46,161 bases of DNA from Clostridiales bacterium (GCA_018372435.1 JAHAJA010000033.1:1-46161); one strand, 5' to 3'; shown: positions 8,967-17,928, counted from the first letter of the stretch. Notes: generated from the letters alone by a model not told the origin. Translations and numbers: made by a program.

Positions 8967-8995
8967 TTGAGAAGTCAATGTGAATAGGTTATAAT
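8967..8995 (+). promoter_or_regulatory. Promoter for the AraC-type regulator at 9125
   Basis: TTGAGA (8967-8972), a 17-bp spacer, TATAAT (8990-8995). It implies a leader of about 120 nt, within which CCTCG/CGAGG form a weak hairpin just before the gene. Confidence 0.7.
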
Positions 8996-9124
8996 AAATA
9001 TGGAATATAGTGGAATGTAACCATGGAGCAATAAGTTTAACTTTACTTCATTACCTCGTAATTTGGTGCAATAAATGCGAGGAATCATTACTTAAAATAC
9101 AGTATAGTAGGGGGAGAAGACAAT

Positions 9125-9979
9125 ATGGAATGGGTCGAGAGACTAAATAGTGCGATTAACTATATGGAAGAGAATATGAGTGGAGATATTGATATGGGAC
9201 AAGTAGCGAAGATTGCATGCTGTGGTACCTATCATTTTCAAAGAATGTTTACATATATGGCTGGTATGCCATTATCGGAATATATAAGAAAAAGGAAGAT
9301 GTCTCTCGCGGCTGTTGAGTTACAAAGCGATAACAAGAAGGTATTAGATGTATCATTAAAGTATGGCTATGATTCTCCAACGGCGTTTAATCGTGCTTTC
9401 AAGAGTGTTCATGGAATTACACCATCACAGGCGAAAGAAGGTGGAATCGTTCTTAAGGCATTCCCTCCTATTAGTTTTCGAGTAATGATTAAAGGAGAAC
9501 GTGAGATGAATTACAGAATTGAGAAGAAAGAGGGATTTCGTATAATTGGAATATCAATCCCTCTGGATAAAGAAATTGAGAAGAACTTTGAGGTAGTTCC
9601 GGGGATGTGGCAAAAGGCTGCTATGGATGGAACAATCCAAAAACTTGCAAAGAATATGGATTGTGATTTAAAAGGATTACTTGGTGTAAGTGCTTGTAAT
9701 GACGAAAACGAATGGCGCTATTTTATAGCAGTTGCATCGAATCAGCAATTAGATGGAGAGTTGGAAGAGTATATCGTTCCAGCAGCTACATGGGCAATAT
9801 TTGAGGGAGAAGGAATACATTTATCAATTCAGGAATTGGAGAAAAGAATCGTAACAGAATGGCTTCCTACCTCTGGTTATGAATATGCCAATGCCCCAGA
9901 TATAGAGGTGTATATTAATCAGGATCCCCAGAATGCACAGTATGAAGTTTGGATTCCTGTAGTAAGAAAGGAAAGTTAA
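9125..9979 (+). CDS. AraC-family transcriptional regulator with GyrI-like effector domain
   Basis: 284 residues. The N-terminal ~105 residues form the paired AraC helix-turn-helix domain (ARIACC-type first helix region, then KVLDVSLKYGYDSPTAFNRAFKSVHGITPSQAK). The C-terminal part (about 110-284) resembles the GyrI-like/effector-binding fold, which in relatives such as Rob or BmrR-type proteins binds small hydrophobic drugs. The start ATG follows GGGGAG. The gene just downstream (3 bp gap) is probably co-transcribed. The ligand and targets cannot be read from the sequence. Confidence 0.87.
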   Translation: MEWVERLNSAINYMEENMSGDIDMGQVAKIACCGTYHFQRMFTYMAGMPLSEYIRKRKMSLAAVELQSDNKKVLDVSLKYGYDSPTAFNRAFKSVHGITPSQAKEGGIVLKAFPPISFRVMIKGEREMNYRIEKKEGFRIIGISIPLDKEIEKNFEVVPGMWQKAAMDGTIQKLAKNMDCDLKGLLGVSACNDENEWRYFIAVASNQQLDGELEEYIVPAATWAIFEGEGIHLSIQELEKRIVTEWLPTSGYEYANAPDIEVYINQDPQNAQYEVWIPVVRKES

Positions 9980-9981
9980 CT

Positions 9982-10446
9982 ATGGTACATCTAGTGTATT
10001 GTGATAATGTTGGTAAAAAGGGTGAGAGAGTTTTAGATAAGATTATGGTCGGTACGAAAACCATGGTTGTACGTGGAGCTGCAGGAAGAAAGATTCCTCA
10101 TAGTCGAGTATTTGATAATGATAAGTTATTTTTTATGGAAAAAGGTTCTGGGGTGATAACTGCGTGTGCTACTGTGAAGAGTGTGCATAATTTTATGAAA
10201 TTATCAGAAGAGGAAATAATCCAAATATTTGATGAATACCAATCGAAACTTAATCTTTCTGAGAAACAAAGAATTCGTTGGAACAAAAAGTTTTTGTGCC
10301 TTGTGGAGTTCGAGAACGTTAAAGAAATAGAACCATTGGAGTTTGATCATCAAGGCAACATGGATGATTGGTTAATTATTGATAAAATAGAGGATGTGGT
10401 GGTAGGGACAAGTATTCCGTATAATTATGAAAACTCGAAATTTTAG
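9982..10446 (+). CDS. Uncharacterised protein, possibly ASCH/PUA-like
   Basis: A 154-residue soluble protein. The N-terminal VYCDNVGKKGERVLDKIMVG, then KTMVVRGAAGRKIPHSRV, KLFFMEKGSGVITACATV and the C-terminal KFLCLVEFENVKEIEPL follow the strand pattern of small ASCH/PUA-type RNA- or nucleotide-binding barrels; this is a fold guess, not a family call. The ATG at 9982 (after GGAAAG) is preferred over an earlier in-frame start inside the AraC gene. It starts 3 bp after the AraC stop and ends at a clear terminator. Confidence 0.7.
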   Translation: MVHLVYCDNVGKKGERVLDKIMVGTKTMVVRGAAGRKIPHSRVFDNDKLFFMEKGSGVITACATVKSVHNFMKLSEEEIIQIFDEYQSKLNLSEKQRIRWNKKFLCLVEFENVKEIEPLEFDHQGNMDDWLIIDKIEDVVVGTSIPYNYENSKF

Positions 10447-10497
10447 CTAAATCATAAGTTATTACATGGTTACAAATTGTTATACAATCACTATGAG

Positions 10498-10538
10498 AAA
10501 GGACTTATATCTATCTAAGCATAGATATAGGTCTTTTT
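10498..10538 (+). terminator. Terminator of the AraC/PUA-like operon
   Basis: An A/T-rich 17-nt arm (10498-10514) pairs with 10521-10537 through TATATCTAT/ATAGATATA, with G-U pairs, and runs into a T tract. Confidence 0.75.
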
Positions 10539-10687
10539 GCCTATTAAAGAAAATGTTGGAGACTTATATTTCTTATGGTAGTATAAGTGTTGAATATGAT
10601 TTTTATGAAAGCATAAATATCATGTATGAAGAGAAGAATTATGCTATACTATAATTTATTCTATATAGATAGAATGTGAGGTAGACA

Positions 10688-11218
10688 GTGAGAAAAGTTA
10701 TTTTATATATAGCAATGAGTTTAGATGGATTTATTGCCACTGAATCCGGAGATGTAGAGTGGCTAAGCGGACAGGATGCTACAAGCGAAGAGATGGGAAG
10801 TTATGAAGATTTCATACAGACTATAGATACGGTTGTTATGGGGTATACAACATATCATCAAATAACTACAGAATTAGCACCAGGGAATTGGCCTTACAAA
10901 GGCATAAAATCTTACGTATTAACACATAAGAATGTAAAATCGGATGAGGAGATTGTATTTACAGACGAGAATATAAAACAGTTAATAGAGGATGTAAAAT
11001 CGGAGCCAGGTGAAAATATTTGGGTTTGTGGTGGTGCTAATGTGGTGAATCAATTTATGAAAGAAGATTTGATTGATCGATATCATATAACAGTAATACC
11101 AACTATACTAGGGAAGGGAATTCGTTTGTTTCATGATAAGAATGAGAGTGTTAAGTTAAAGCTTATATCAAGTGAAAGTTATAATGGAATGATCGATTTA
11201 ATATATGAGAAAAGATAA
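10688..11218 (+). CDS. Dihydrofolate reductase-like (RibD C-terminal) family protein
   Basis: 176 residues with the RibD_C/DHFR-like fold: N-terminal VILYIAMSLDGFIAT, DTVVMGYTTYHQI, and a C-terminal WVCGGANVVNQFM plus a ligand loop (HITVIPTILGKGIRLF). Relatives are YyaP/YwjB-type reductases of unknown substrate, so a true folate role is not implied. The start is GTG, with a TGAGGT site 6 nt upstream. Its 3' end overlaps the metallophosphoesterase gene by 14 bp, suggesting coupled translation. Confidence 0.85.
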   Translation: MRKVILYIAMSLDGFIATESGDVEWLSGQDATSEEMGSYEDFIQTIDTVVMGYTTYHQITTELAPGNWPYKGIKSYVLTHKNVKSDEEIVFTDENIKQLIEDVKSEPGENIWVCGGANVVNQFMKEDLIDRYHITVIPTILGKGIRLFHDKNESVKLKLISSESYNGMIDLIYEKR

Positions 11219-12086
11219 AAGAGATATATCTAATAAGAATAAGAAAATACCAAAAACTGTGAAAGTGCTTACTACTGTAGGTGTTCTTATGTTTGGTACA
11301 GTGGCACTATGGCAAGGTTTAACGGTTAAACAATATAGTGTAAACAGTGATAAAATAAAGTCACCTGTTAGAATTATGGCGATAACAGACTTGCATAGTA
11401 CAATATACGGTAGTAAACAGAAGAATTTAATAGAGAAAATACAAACGTACGACCCGGATGTCATAGTTTTAGTGGGTGATATTGCAGTAGATAAGGTACC
11501 ACATAAGGGAACGGAACTACTATTATCAGCAATTGGAAGGAAGTATCCTTGCTATTATGTGACGGGAAATCATGAATTTTTGTCTGGAGAAGTTACCTAC
11601 ATAAAGGAAATGATTCGGTCATATGGAGTTACAATTCTTGAAGGAAATTCATCGCTCATTGAAGTGGGTGGTCAGCAAATTCGCATAGCGGGTGTGGATG
11701 ATCCATATGGCTTCAATGGTTACGTATATTATGAAGATGGAATAACGGATGAATGGCGTGAACAATTTAATAACTGTAATGAGGAAACTGGAGATGGAAT
11801 CTATTCTGTTCTATTGTCACATAGGCCGGAATTAACAGAGATATATAAGAATAGTGGTTTTGATTTAGTAGTTGCAGGTCATGCACATGGTGGTCAGGTG
11901 AGAATACCAGGAATATTAAATGGTTTGTTAGCACCGAATCAAGGATTATTTCCTAAATACGCAGGTGGTCTTTATATATTAAATGATACAACAATGGTTG
12001 TAAGCCGTGGATTGAGTAGAAATATAATTCCTCGTGTATTTAATCCGCCAGAGATTGTAGTGATTGATTTAGAACCATTGAAATAG
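11205..12086 (+). CDS. Membrane-anchored metallophosphoesterase (YkuE/YaeI-like)
   Basis: 293 residues. One N-terminal membrane helix or uncleaved signal (about 19-40) puts the catalytic domain outside the membrane. All calcineurin-type motifs are present: DLHS (D62, H64), GDIAVD, GNHE, and a terminal GHAHGGQVRIPG. Family members act on phospho-headgroups such as UDP-diacylglucosamine, but the substrate here is unknown. The start lies inside the end of the upstream reductase gene. Confidence 0.88.
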   Translation: MRKDKRDISNKNKKIPKTVKVLTTVGVLMFGTVALWQGLTVKQYSVNSDKIKSPVRIMAITDLHSTIYGSKQKNLIEKIQTYDPDVIVLVGDIAVDKVPHKGTELLLSAIGRKYPCYYVTGNHEFLSGEVTYIKEMIRSYGVTILEGNSSLIEVGGQQIRIAGVDDPYGFNGYVYYEDGITDEWREQFNNCNEETGDGIYSVLLSHRPELTEIYKNSGFDLVVAGHAHGGQVRIPGILNGLLAPNQGLFPKYAGGLYILNDTTMVVSRGLSRNIIPRVFNPPEIVVIDLEPLK

Positions 12087-12136
12087 GGGTTATGCGGAAG
12101 AATACCTTATGTAAATGTTATAAGGGAGACAATTAG

Positions 12137-12586
12137 ATGAGAATTGAACGAATATTAGATAATAAGAAGAGGTATATAGAGCTACTTCTTTTAGCAGATG
12201 AGCAGGAAACCATGATAGATAAGTATTTAGAAAGAGGAGATATGTTTGCTCTCTTCGAGGAGGATTTAAAGACAGTTTGTGTTGTGACCAAGGAAGGTGA
12301 CGGTACGTTTGAAATTAAAAATATTGCAACAGAACCTAAGTATCAAGGAAAAGGTTATGGTAAGAAGCTAATTGAATATGTAGTAGAATTCTATGAAGAT
12401 GAATGTGATACATTGCTTGTAGGTACAGGAGATAGTGATCTTACGATACCGTTTTATAGGAGATGTGGATTTGAGGAATCCCATAGCATTAGGAATTTTT
12501 TCACAGATAATTATGACCATCCAATCTATGAATGTGGGAAGCAACTAGTTGATATGGTATATTTAAAAAGAGTTTATAAGAGATAG
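12137..12586 (+). CDS. GNAT N-acetyltransferase
   Basis: 149 residues. The acetyl-CoA loop is visible as EPKYQGKGYGKKLIEYVVEF (Q-x-x-G-x-G/A), followed by PFYRRCGFEESHSIRNFF, the usual C-terminal strand and helix. The substrate is not predictable. The ATG follows AAGGGAG. It lies in a run of small accessory genes. Confidence 0.87.
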   Translation: MRIERILDNKKRYIELLLLADEQETMIDKYLERGDMFALFEEDLKTVCVVTKEGDGTFEIKNIATEPKYQGKGYGKKLIEYVVEFYEDECDTLLVGTGDSDLTIPFYRRCGFEESHSIRNFFTDNYDHPIYECGKQLVDMVYLKRVYKR

Positions 12587-12618
12587 CAGTAGAGTATATG
12601 AGGGGAGGAAAAACAATT

Positions 12619-13095
12619 ATGAAGATTAGAGAATATACCACAAACGATTGTAAAGAGATTGCAGAATTATTTTATAATACGGTACATACCATTAATGCAA
12701 TAGACTATTCAAAAGAGCAATTAGATGTATGGGCAACTGGTGATGTAGATATGGAATCTTGGAATCGTTCCTTCCTTGAGCATTACACATTGGTGGCTAT
12801 AGAAGCGGATAAAATTATTGGTTTTGGTGATATCACAGAAGATGGATATCTGGACCGTCTTTATGTACACAAGGATTTTCAACATAGAGGGGTTGCAACT
12901 ACAATCTGTGACAGATTAGAAACACATCTATCTACATCAAGGGTAACGACCCATGCATCAATTACAGCAAGACCCTTTTTCGAAAAGAGGGGATATCAGG
13001 TGATTAAGGAGCAACAGGTCGAAAGAAATGGAATTTTCTTAACAAATTATGTAATGGATAAGAATTTAAAATCTTTTAAGGTAGATTTGAAATAG
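12619..13095 (+). CDS. GNAT N-acetyltransferase
   Basis: 158 residues with the acetyl-CoA motif LYVHKDFQHRGVATTICDRL and the terminal ARPFFEKRGYQVIKEQQVER, typical of YafP/ElaA-like small acetyltransferases. The ATG at 12619 is preferred over 12598 because GGGGAGGA lies between them at proper distance. It begins about 30 bp after the previous acetyltransferase; the two are not close paralogues by eye. Confidence 0.87.
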   Translation: MKIREYTTNDCKEIAELFYNTVHTINAIDYSKEQLDVWATGDVDMESWNRSFLEHYTLVAIEADKIIGFGDITEDGYLDRLYVHKDFQHRGVATTICDRLETHLSTSRVTTHASITARPFFEKRGYQVIKEQQVERNGIFLTNYVMDKNLKSFKVDLK

Positions 13096-13165
13096 TTACG
13101 TTAATTTACTGATCTAATTGATAAGTATGGCGTTAGATGGTGTTTGTTTGTAGAGAGGAGGAAAA

Positions 13166-13501
13166 ATGAACTTAGAATTTGTACAATTAATTACTACACA
13201 TAATGATGAAATTAAGAATATGTTTTGTCAAATAAGTGAGCTAATCAAAGATAGTGTTTCCGTAGAAGTTGAGGAAAAACTGTGGGCAAGGTTACCAAGT
13301 TTTTATGTTGGGGAGAATTTTGTTAGAATAATTCCTTTTAAAGATCATTTGAATATTGAGGCAAAAGAGATCGTTACATATAAATCAGAATTACTTGGTT
13401 TTAAAATTACACCAAAAGGAATGTTGCAGATTTTCTCAGGGCAAGAGATACCACAGGAGATTTTAGGAAAAGTATTTAATAAAACATTACAGTTAGACTA
13501 A
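13166..13501 (+). CDS. Small DUF1801/YdhG-like protein
   Basis: 111 residues. The core EKLWARLPSFYVGENFVRIIPFKDHLNIEA matches the pattern of DUF1801 proteins (a tryptophan- and proline-containing 'W-x-x-P-x-Y/F' followed by a beta strand and a 'FK-x-H' turn), a frataxin-like fold of unclear function. The ribosome site is GAGAGGAGG. Confidence 0.65.
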   Translation: MNLEFVQLITTHNDEIKNMFCQISELIKDSVSVEVEEKLWARLPSFYVGENFVRIIPFKDHLNIEAKEIVTYKSELLGFKITPKGMLQIFSGQEIPQEILGKVFNKTLQLD

Positions 13502-13579
13502 TTATTTTGAAAATAGCATTTTCGGATAAGACTTTTTAAATATAAATGCTTTATTATTAATCCTATAGGAGGTTGTTAT

Positions 13580-13993
13580 ATGGATTATACTAGTGTATCA
13601 AATATTAAAAAATATATTGAAAAGCATTTTTCAGAGGAGATTAGTCTTAATCTTCTAGCAAAAGAATTTGGATATTCGAAGTATCATTTGAATAGAATGT
13701 TTGCTGAAAGTACTGGGAAAACACTATATGCTTACATTCTGGAGAGGCGTTTGTTTGAGGCAGAATGGCTTTTGTTGAATACGGATACCCCAATTATTGA
13801 GATTGCACAAATGATTGGTTATACTTCGCAACAATCCTTCACGAAAGCCTTTGGTCAAAGATTTGAATGTTCGCCAGCAAGCTATCGTAATAATCATTAT
13901 GTAATGACCGTGGCACCGAAGGTAAGACAGATCCATTCGCAACCACATACTCCTAATACAATTATCATGAGATTGGAGAGGATGGCAGCGTGA
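13580..13993 (+). CDS. Short AraC-type DNA-binding protein
   Basis: 137 residues, almost only the two-helix-turn-helix AraC domain (about 6-103; SVNLLAKEFGYSKYHLNRMF-like first motif and IIEIAQMIGYTSQQSFTKAFGQRF). There is no effector domain, as in SoxS/MarA-type regulators. The ATG follows ATAGGAGG. Its TGA stop overlaps the GTG start of clpP (GTGA at 13990-13993), so the two proteins are translationally coupled, an unusual pairing for ClpP. Confidence 0.87.
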   Translation: MDYTSVSNIKKYIEKHFSEEISLNLLAKEFGYSKYHLNRMFAESTGKTLYAYILERRLFEAEWLLLNTDTPIIEIAQMIGYTSQQSFTKAFGQRFECSPASYRNNHYVMTVAPKVRQIHSQPHTPNTIIMRLERMAA

Positions 13994-14571
13994 GTTATAT
14001 ACCATACGTGGTTCAACAAACAGGAAATAGCGAGAGAAGTTATGATATCTATTCAAGACTTCTTAATGACAGGATTATATTCCTAGGAGAAGAGGTTACA
14101 GATGCAGTAGCGACCTCAATTGTGGCGCAACTATTATATCTTGAATCCTTGGATTATAAAAAGGATATCAGCTTATATATTAATAGTCCGGGTGGAAGTA
14201 TATCTTCGGGGCTAGCAATCTATGATACGATGAATTATTTGAAATGTAATGTTTCAACTATCTGTATTGGAGTAGCGGCAAGTATGGGAGCCTTCTTACT
14301 TGCGGGAGGGGCAAAAGGAAAGAGATTTGCTTTACCGAATGCAGAAATCTTGATTCATCAGCCTTCGGGTGGTATCAATGGACCTGCACAGGCTACGGAT
14401 ATTAATATTGTTGCGAAGCATATCCTAGATACAAAAGAACGAATTAATCGGATTTTATCGCAAAATACAGGTAAAGATATAAAGCAAATAGAAATAGACT
14501 GTGAACGTGATTATTATATGACAGCACTTGAGGCTAACAGTTACGGTATAGTAGACTCTATTATTGAGTAG
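13990..14571 (+). CDS. clpP: ATP-dependent Clp protease proteolytic subunit
   Basis: A 193-residue serine peptidase forming the tetradecameric barrel that receives substrates from ClpX/ClpC. The triad is visible: S98 in GVAASMGAF, H123 in EILIHQPSGG, and D170 in the segment before CERDYYM. SPGGS and the QATDI head-to-tail loop are conserved. There is no clpX or tig nearby, so this is likely a second ClpP copy rather than the housekeeping one (inference). It starts with GTG, overlapping the AraC stop. Confidence 0.93.
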   Translation: MSYIPYVVQQTGNSERSYDIYSRLLNDRIIFLGEEVTDAVATSIVAQLLYLESLDYKKDISLYINSPGGSISSGLAIYDTMNYLKCNVSTICIGVAASMGAFLLAGGAKGKRFALPNAEILIHQPSGGINGPAQATDINIVAKHILDTKERINRILSQNTGKDIKQIEIDCERDYYMTALEANSYGIVDSIIE

Positions 14572-14592
14572 AGTATATCAAGAAGAGGCTCG

Positions 14593-14619
14593 AATAACAA
14601 GCTTGCAATAACAAGCTTG
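14593..14619. repeat. 13-bp direct repeat
   Basis: AATAACAAGCTTG occurs at 14593-14605 and again at 14607-14619, just after clpP. No function is evident; it may be slippage. Confidence 0.7.
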
Positions 14620-14659
14620 GAAGAGTATAGTCTTATGTATCAATGATTAAGGGGTGAGG

Positions 14660-14710
14660 ATGAGTTCAAAGATGAGGGTAGTAAGCCTATTAAAAGAACG
14701 GTTTGAATAA
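14660..14710 (+). CDS. Possible 16-residue small ORF
   Basis: ATG at 14660, overlapped by a GGGGTGAGG site, encodes MSSKMRVVSLLKERFE and ends at TAA 14708-14710, 28 nt before the acetyltransferase start. It could be an upstream ORF for that gene, but the site is very close to the ATG and there is no independent support. Confidence 0.22.
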   Translation: MSSKMRVVSLLKERFE

Positions 14711-14738
14711 GTCACAGATTAAGATAAGAGGTATCATA

Positions 14739-15266
14739 ATGAATATAAAAGAATTAACAATAGAAGAGATGAATCGAGAGTTATTCAATCATTTTGTACG
14801 TCGTCAGGAAGTTACAAGATGCTATAGAAAGATAGAAGGAGAATGGGTAATTAAAGATGATCCTTTCATTGATGAATGGTCCGAAGAAGAGTATCAACTA
14901 TTAGTGGACTGCTTAAAGAATACCATAGCAACTGGTGGAGTTGTTTATGGTGCTTTCGTAGATGGAAAACTCAAAGGTTTTACTTCTGTGGAACCACAAT
15001 TATTCGGAATCAATAAGGAATATCTTGACTTATCTAGTATTCATGTTTCTCAGGATATGCGAGGAAGTGGACTGGGACGTAAGTTATTCCGATTAGCAAT
15101 GGATTGGGCGAAGAATCATGATGCTAAGAAGCTATATATATCAGCACATTCAGCGGTGGAAACTCAGGAATTCTATAAGGCAATGGGCTGTGTTGAAGCG
15201 GTGGAATATAATTCTAAACATGTGGAACAAGAGCCCTGTGATTGTCAATTAGAGTGTATACTTTAG
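14739..15266 (+). CDS. GNAT N-acetyltransferase
   Basis: 175 residues. The acetyl-CoA site is IHVSQDMRGSGLGRKLFRLA (R-x-x-G-x-G), followed by KKLYISAHSAVETQEFYKAMGCVEA. The Cys-containing tail EPCDCQLECIL is typical of a subgroup common in Clostridia. The ATG at 14739 is preferred over an upstream TTG (14703) because AAGAGGT lies 7 nt before it. Third acetyltransferase of the patch; substrate unknown. Confidence 0.87.
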   Translation: MNIKELTIEEMNRELFNHFVRRQEVTRCYRKIEGEWVIKDDPFIDEWSEEEYQLLVDCLKNTIATGGVVYGAFVDGKLKGFTSVEPQLFGINKEYLDLSSIHVSQDMRGSGLGRKLFRLAMDWAKNHDAKKLYISAHSAVETQEFYKAMGCVEAVEYNSKHVEQEPCDCQLECIL

Positions 15267-15283
15267 GGAAAATTAATAATGAA

Positions 15284-15319
15284 ATCTAGGAAGGAGACTT
15301 GACAGTCTCCTTTCTAGAT
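15284..15319 (+). other. 16-bp stem-loop before the PatB gene
   Basis: 15284-15299 pairs with 15304-15319 (one G-U pair, TGAC loop). No T tract follows, so it is not a clear terminator. It may be a 3'-end structure of the acetyltransferase mRNA or a 5' structure of the next gene. Confidence 0.6.
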
Positions 15320-15359
15320 CAGTACTAAACTCAATGGTCTAATTGGAGGAGTATTAAAA

Positions 15360-16532
15360 GTGAATAAGCAAAATAATTTTGATATAATTCATAACAGAAT
15401 AGGTACAGAATCCGTAAAGTGGGATGCTCTACCAAGAGAGGTGAGTCAGGAGCAATTGAATGCGATGTGGATCGCAGATATGGATTTCGCAACACCTACG
15501 TGTATTATTAACGCAATGATGCAACGGTTGCAACATCCGATATTCGGATATATTAGTAATTCAAAACGCTTTTATGATGCAATTGCACATTGGCATAGAA
15601 CAAGATACCAGATTGTAGGAGTAACAGAAGCCGTTGTTTCATATCAGAACTCTGTGCTTGGAGGATTGACTACCGCTATATATACGTTTACACAGGAGAA
15701 AGAGAGTGTTTTGGTTCATGCGCCTGCTTATGGAGGTTTCATACGTGCTTTACAAGCAACCAATAGAAATATAGTTCTTAGCGAGTTAAAACAAGATGGG
15801 GATGGTACCTTTATAATGGACTTTGAGGATATGAAGGAAAAGGTTGTTGATAACAATATACGATGCCTAATTCTGTGTTCTCCTCATAACCCAACTGGAC
15901 GTGTATGGACAAGGGAAGAACTTGAATCCCTAGCAATGTTTTGTGAAGAGCATCAAATTAATATAATTTCGGATGAGATATGGGCTGATTTTACGTTCCG
16001 TGGTCATTCACATATACCATTACAAAGTGTAAATGCTTATATGAAGCAACATACGATTGCCTGCTATGCACCGACTAAGACTTTCAATCTAGGTGGCTTA
16101 CAAGTTGCATATTCTATAATCTATAATAATTCATTAATGGAAGCATATAGAAAAATAAGTGAACAAAGTCATTATAATCTATTGAATGCCCTATCACTTG
16201 AAGCACTTGTTGCAGGATACCAAGAGGGAGCTAATTGGGTAGATGATCTTTGCGATTACGTTGAAGAGAATGTTGACTATGCTTACACCTATATCAAAGA
16301 GAAATTACCAGATATTAAGGTAGTAAAACCTCAGGGTACGTATCTTTTATGGTTAAATCTTAAGAGTTTTGGAGCAGATTTTGACCATATTCTCGAGTTA
16401 CTGGCAAGTAAAGGTCTTGTGCCTGATGATGGGCGCAAATATGGTGTGGACAATTTTATTCGTCTGAATCTAGCTTGCCCTCGAGAAATGGTAAAACTAG
16501 CAATGAAGCAACTAGAGGAATCGTTACGATAA
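15360..16532 (+). CDS. patB: PLP-dependent aminotransferase, MalY/PatB type (cystathionine beta-lyase)
   Basis: A 390-residue fold-type I PLP enzyme. N-terminal MWIADMDFATP is the MalY/PatB signature. SPHNPTGRVW and SDEIWADF position the cofactor ring, and the Schiff-base lysine is K240 in APTKTFNLGGLQ. These enzymes cleave C-S bonds of cystathionine or cysteine conjugates to pyruvate, ammonia and a thiol. The start is GTG, with GGAGGAG upstream. It ends at a bidirectional terminator shared with the convergent MFS gene. Confidence 0.9.
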   Translation: MNKQNNFDIIHNRIGTESVKWDALPREVSQEQLNAMWIADMDFATPTCIINAMMQRLQHPIFGYISNSKRFYDAIAHWHRTRYQIVGVTEAVVSYQNSVLGGLTTAIYTFTQEKESVLVHAPAYGGFIRALQATNRNIVLSELKQDGDGTFIMDFEDMKEKVVDNNIRCLILCSPHNPTGRVWTREELESLAMFCEEHQINIISDEIWADFTFRGHSHIPLQSVNAYMKQHTIACYAPTKTFNLGGLQVAYSIIYNNSLMEAYRKISEQSHYNLLNALSLEALVAGYQEGANWVDDLCDYVEENVDYAYTYIKEKLPDIKVVKPQGTYLLWLNLKSFGADFDHILELLASKGLVPDDGRKYGVDNFIRLNLACPREMVKLAMKQLEESLR

Positions 16533-16540
16533 CAATAACT

Positions 16541-16597
16541 AAAAGAACACCAGTCGAAGCAACAATGGTATTAAAGTTGCCTCGACTGGTGTTTTAA
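16541..16597. terminator. Bidirectional terminator between patB and the MFS gene
   Basis: AACACCAGTCGA-A-GCAAC (from 16546) pairs with GTTGC-C-TCGACTGGTGTT (16576-16593). A-rich and T-rich flanks on the two sides let it serve both convergent genes. Confidence 0.85.
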
Positions 16598-17899
16598 TTA
16601 CAGACTTTTATCAAGTGAATTTAGACTTCGATTTATGAGGAATAAACAACAACCCAGGAACCCGACAAGTCCTAGGACAACATATAACAAAGCAATACCG
16701 CTTCCATCACCAGAACCTACAAGTATTGACAAGTAGTTTTGTGTGGAGGAACTACTGTGCATATAGGGTTCGAAAACATCATCGGCTAATATTCCACCAA
16801 GAAGATTACCAATTGGAATACAGGCGTATTGTAAAGTATTCCTTGCTGAGAATACACGGCCTTGCATTGTAATAGGTACTTCGGTACGCATAATGTATTC
16901 CGTGTTAGCCATAAGGAAGGGAATTAATAAATTCCCGAGTAATACTGCTAATGTCCATACATAAAAATTACGTCCGATTCCAAGCATACTATTACAGATT
17001 AAGAAAGAGAACATCATGATATATAGACATAAGCGAATCTTTCTCTGTACAGGTTTTGTCTTCGTTACTAATATGCTACCAAGTAATCCTGCAATACCAA
17101 TTGTACTTGTAACAATTCCTAGTTGCAAATCATTATCACCCGTTCTTGAAAGAATCATGGGGGAAAGATTAGTATTATAGATAGCTGCAATAAAGTTTAC
17201 GAATGCCATGAAACCAATTAGGTTTAAGATTCCTTTATGTTTAACTAGATATTGAATACCAAATCTGCAATTTTGCCATATGGAGTCTTGGTGGTGTTCG
17301 TAATTAACTATATCAGGAATTAAAACGAATCTCCATAAGGTTATGAATGCGAATATGAATGTTATAAGGTCAAGGCATATAAGGATATTTAACCCCAAAA
17401 GTGAGTATAGAGTTGTAGCAACAAGTGGAGAGAATATGCCAACGAAGGAGTTACAAAATGAACGTAGCCCACTTGTTTTCATATAGTCCTCTTTTGATAC
17501 AAGTAAGGTCTCGGCAACAGTTGAGGCTGGATTTTGAAAGGCATCCATGATTCCTAAGAGTATATTAATTAGGTACAGATAACTAATTTGCAATGCATCT
17601 TGTTGTAATAGTAAGAGTACACTAATAGAACCGATAGCTGCTACCCCGTCTGATGTAAGCATTATTTTCTTTTTATTCCATTTGTCGCTTATGCTTCCTG
17701 CGATAAAGTTAAGAAAAATTTCCGGGACTAAGTAACATACAGATAGAATGGAAGCGGATAGTACCGAACCACTTTGTTTATATGCCCATAATACAAGTCC
17801 ATAGCTTGTTAATTTACTTCCAAATTGTGATACGAATTGCCCCATTAAGAATATATAGAATGTTCTTAATTTTTTTGAACTTTTTATAGTATTATACAT
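16598..17899 (-). CDS. MFS exporter, probably drug efflux
   Basis: A 433-residue major facilitator protein with about 12 membrane helices. The N-terminal half has the MFS loop 2-3 pattern (GSISDKWNKKKIMLTSD) and an early FLMGQFVSQFGSKLTSYGL helix typical of the MefA/MdfA-like macrolide-efflux-type group common in Firmicutes. The substrate cannot be read. Expression appears to be controlled by a leader-peptide attenuator (17929-18015), which supports an antibiotic-inducible role. The ATG at 17899 has AAGGAGC upstream. Confidence 0.87.
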   Translation of the reverse strand: MYNTIKSSKKLRTFYIFLMGQFVSQFGSKLTSYGLVLWAYKQSGSVLSASILSVCYLVPEIFLNFIAGSISDKWNKKKIMLTSDGVAAIGSISVLLLLQQDALQISYLYLINILLGIMDAFQNPASTVAETLLVSKEDYMKTSGLRSFCNSFVGIFSPLVATTLYSLLGLNILICLDLITFIFAFITLWRFVLIPDIVNYEHHQDSIWQNCRFGIQYLVKHKGILNLIGFMAFVNFIAAIYNTNLSPMILSRTGDNDLQLGIVTSTIGIAGLLGSILVTKTKPVQRKIRLCLYIMMFSFLICNSMLGIGRNFYVWTLAVLLGNLLIPFLMANTEYIMRTEVPITMQGRVFSARNTLQYACIPIGNLLGGILADDVFEPYMHSSSSTQNYLSILVGSGDGSGIALLYVVLGLVGFLGCCLFLINRSLNSLDKSL

Positions 17900-17928
17900 T
17901 TTAACTTTGCTCCTTTTTTAATTTCCGT

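Noticed and set aside
10466..10654. 62-codon plus-strand open frame
   Set aside because: It spans the terminator hairpin at 10498-10538, has no ribosome site and shows no domain.
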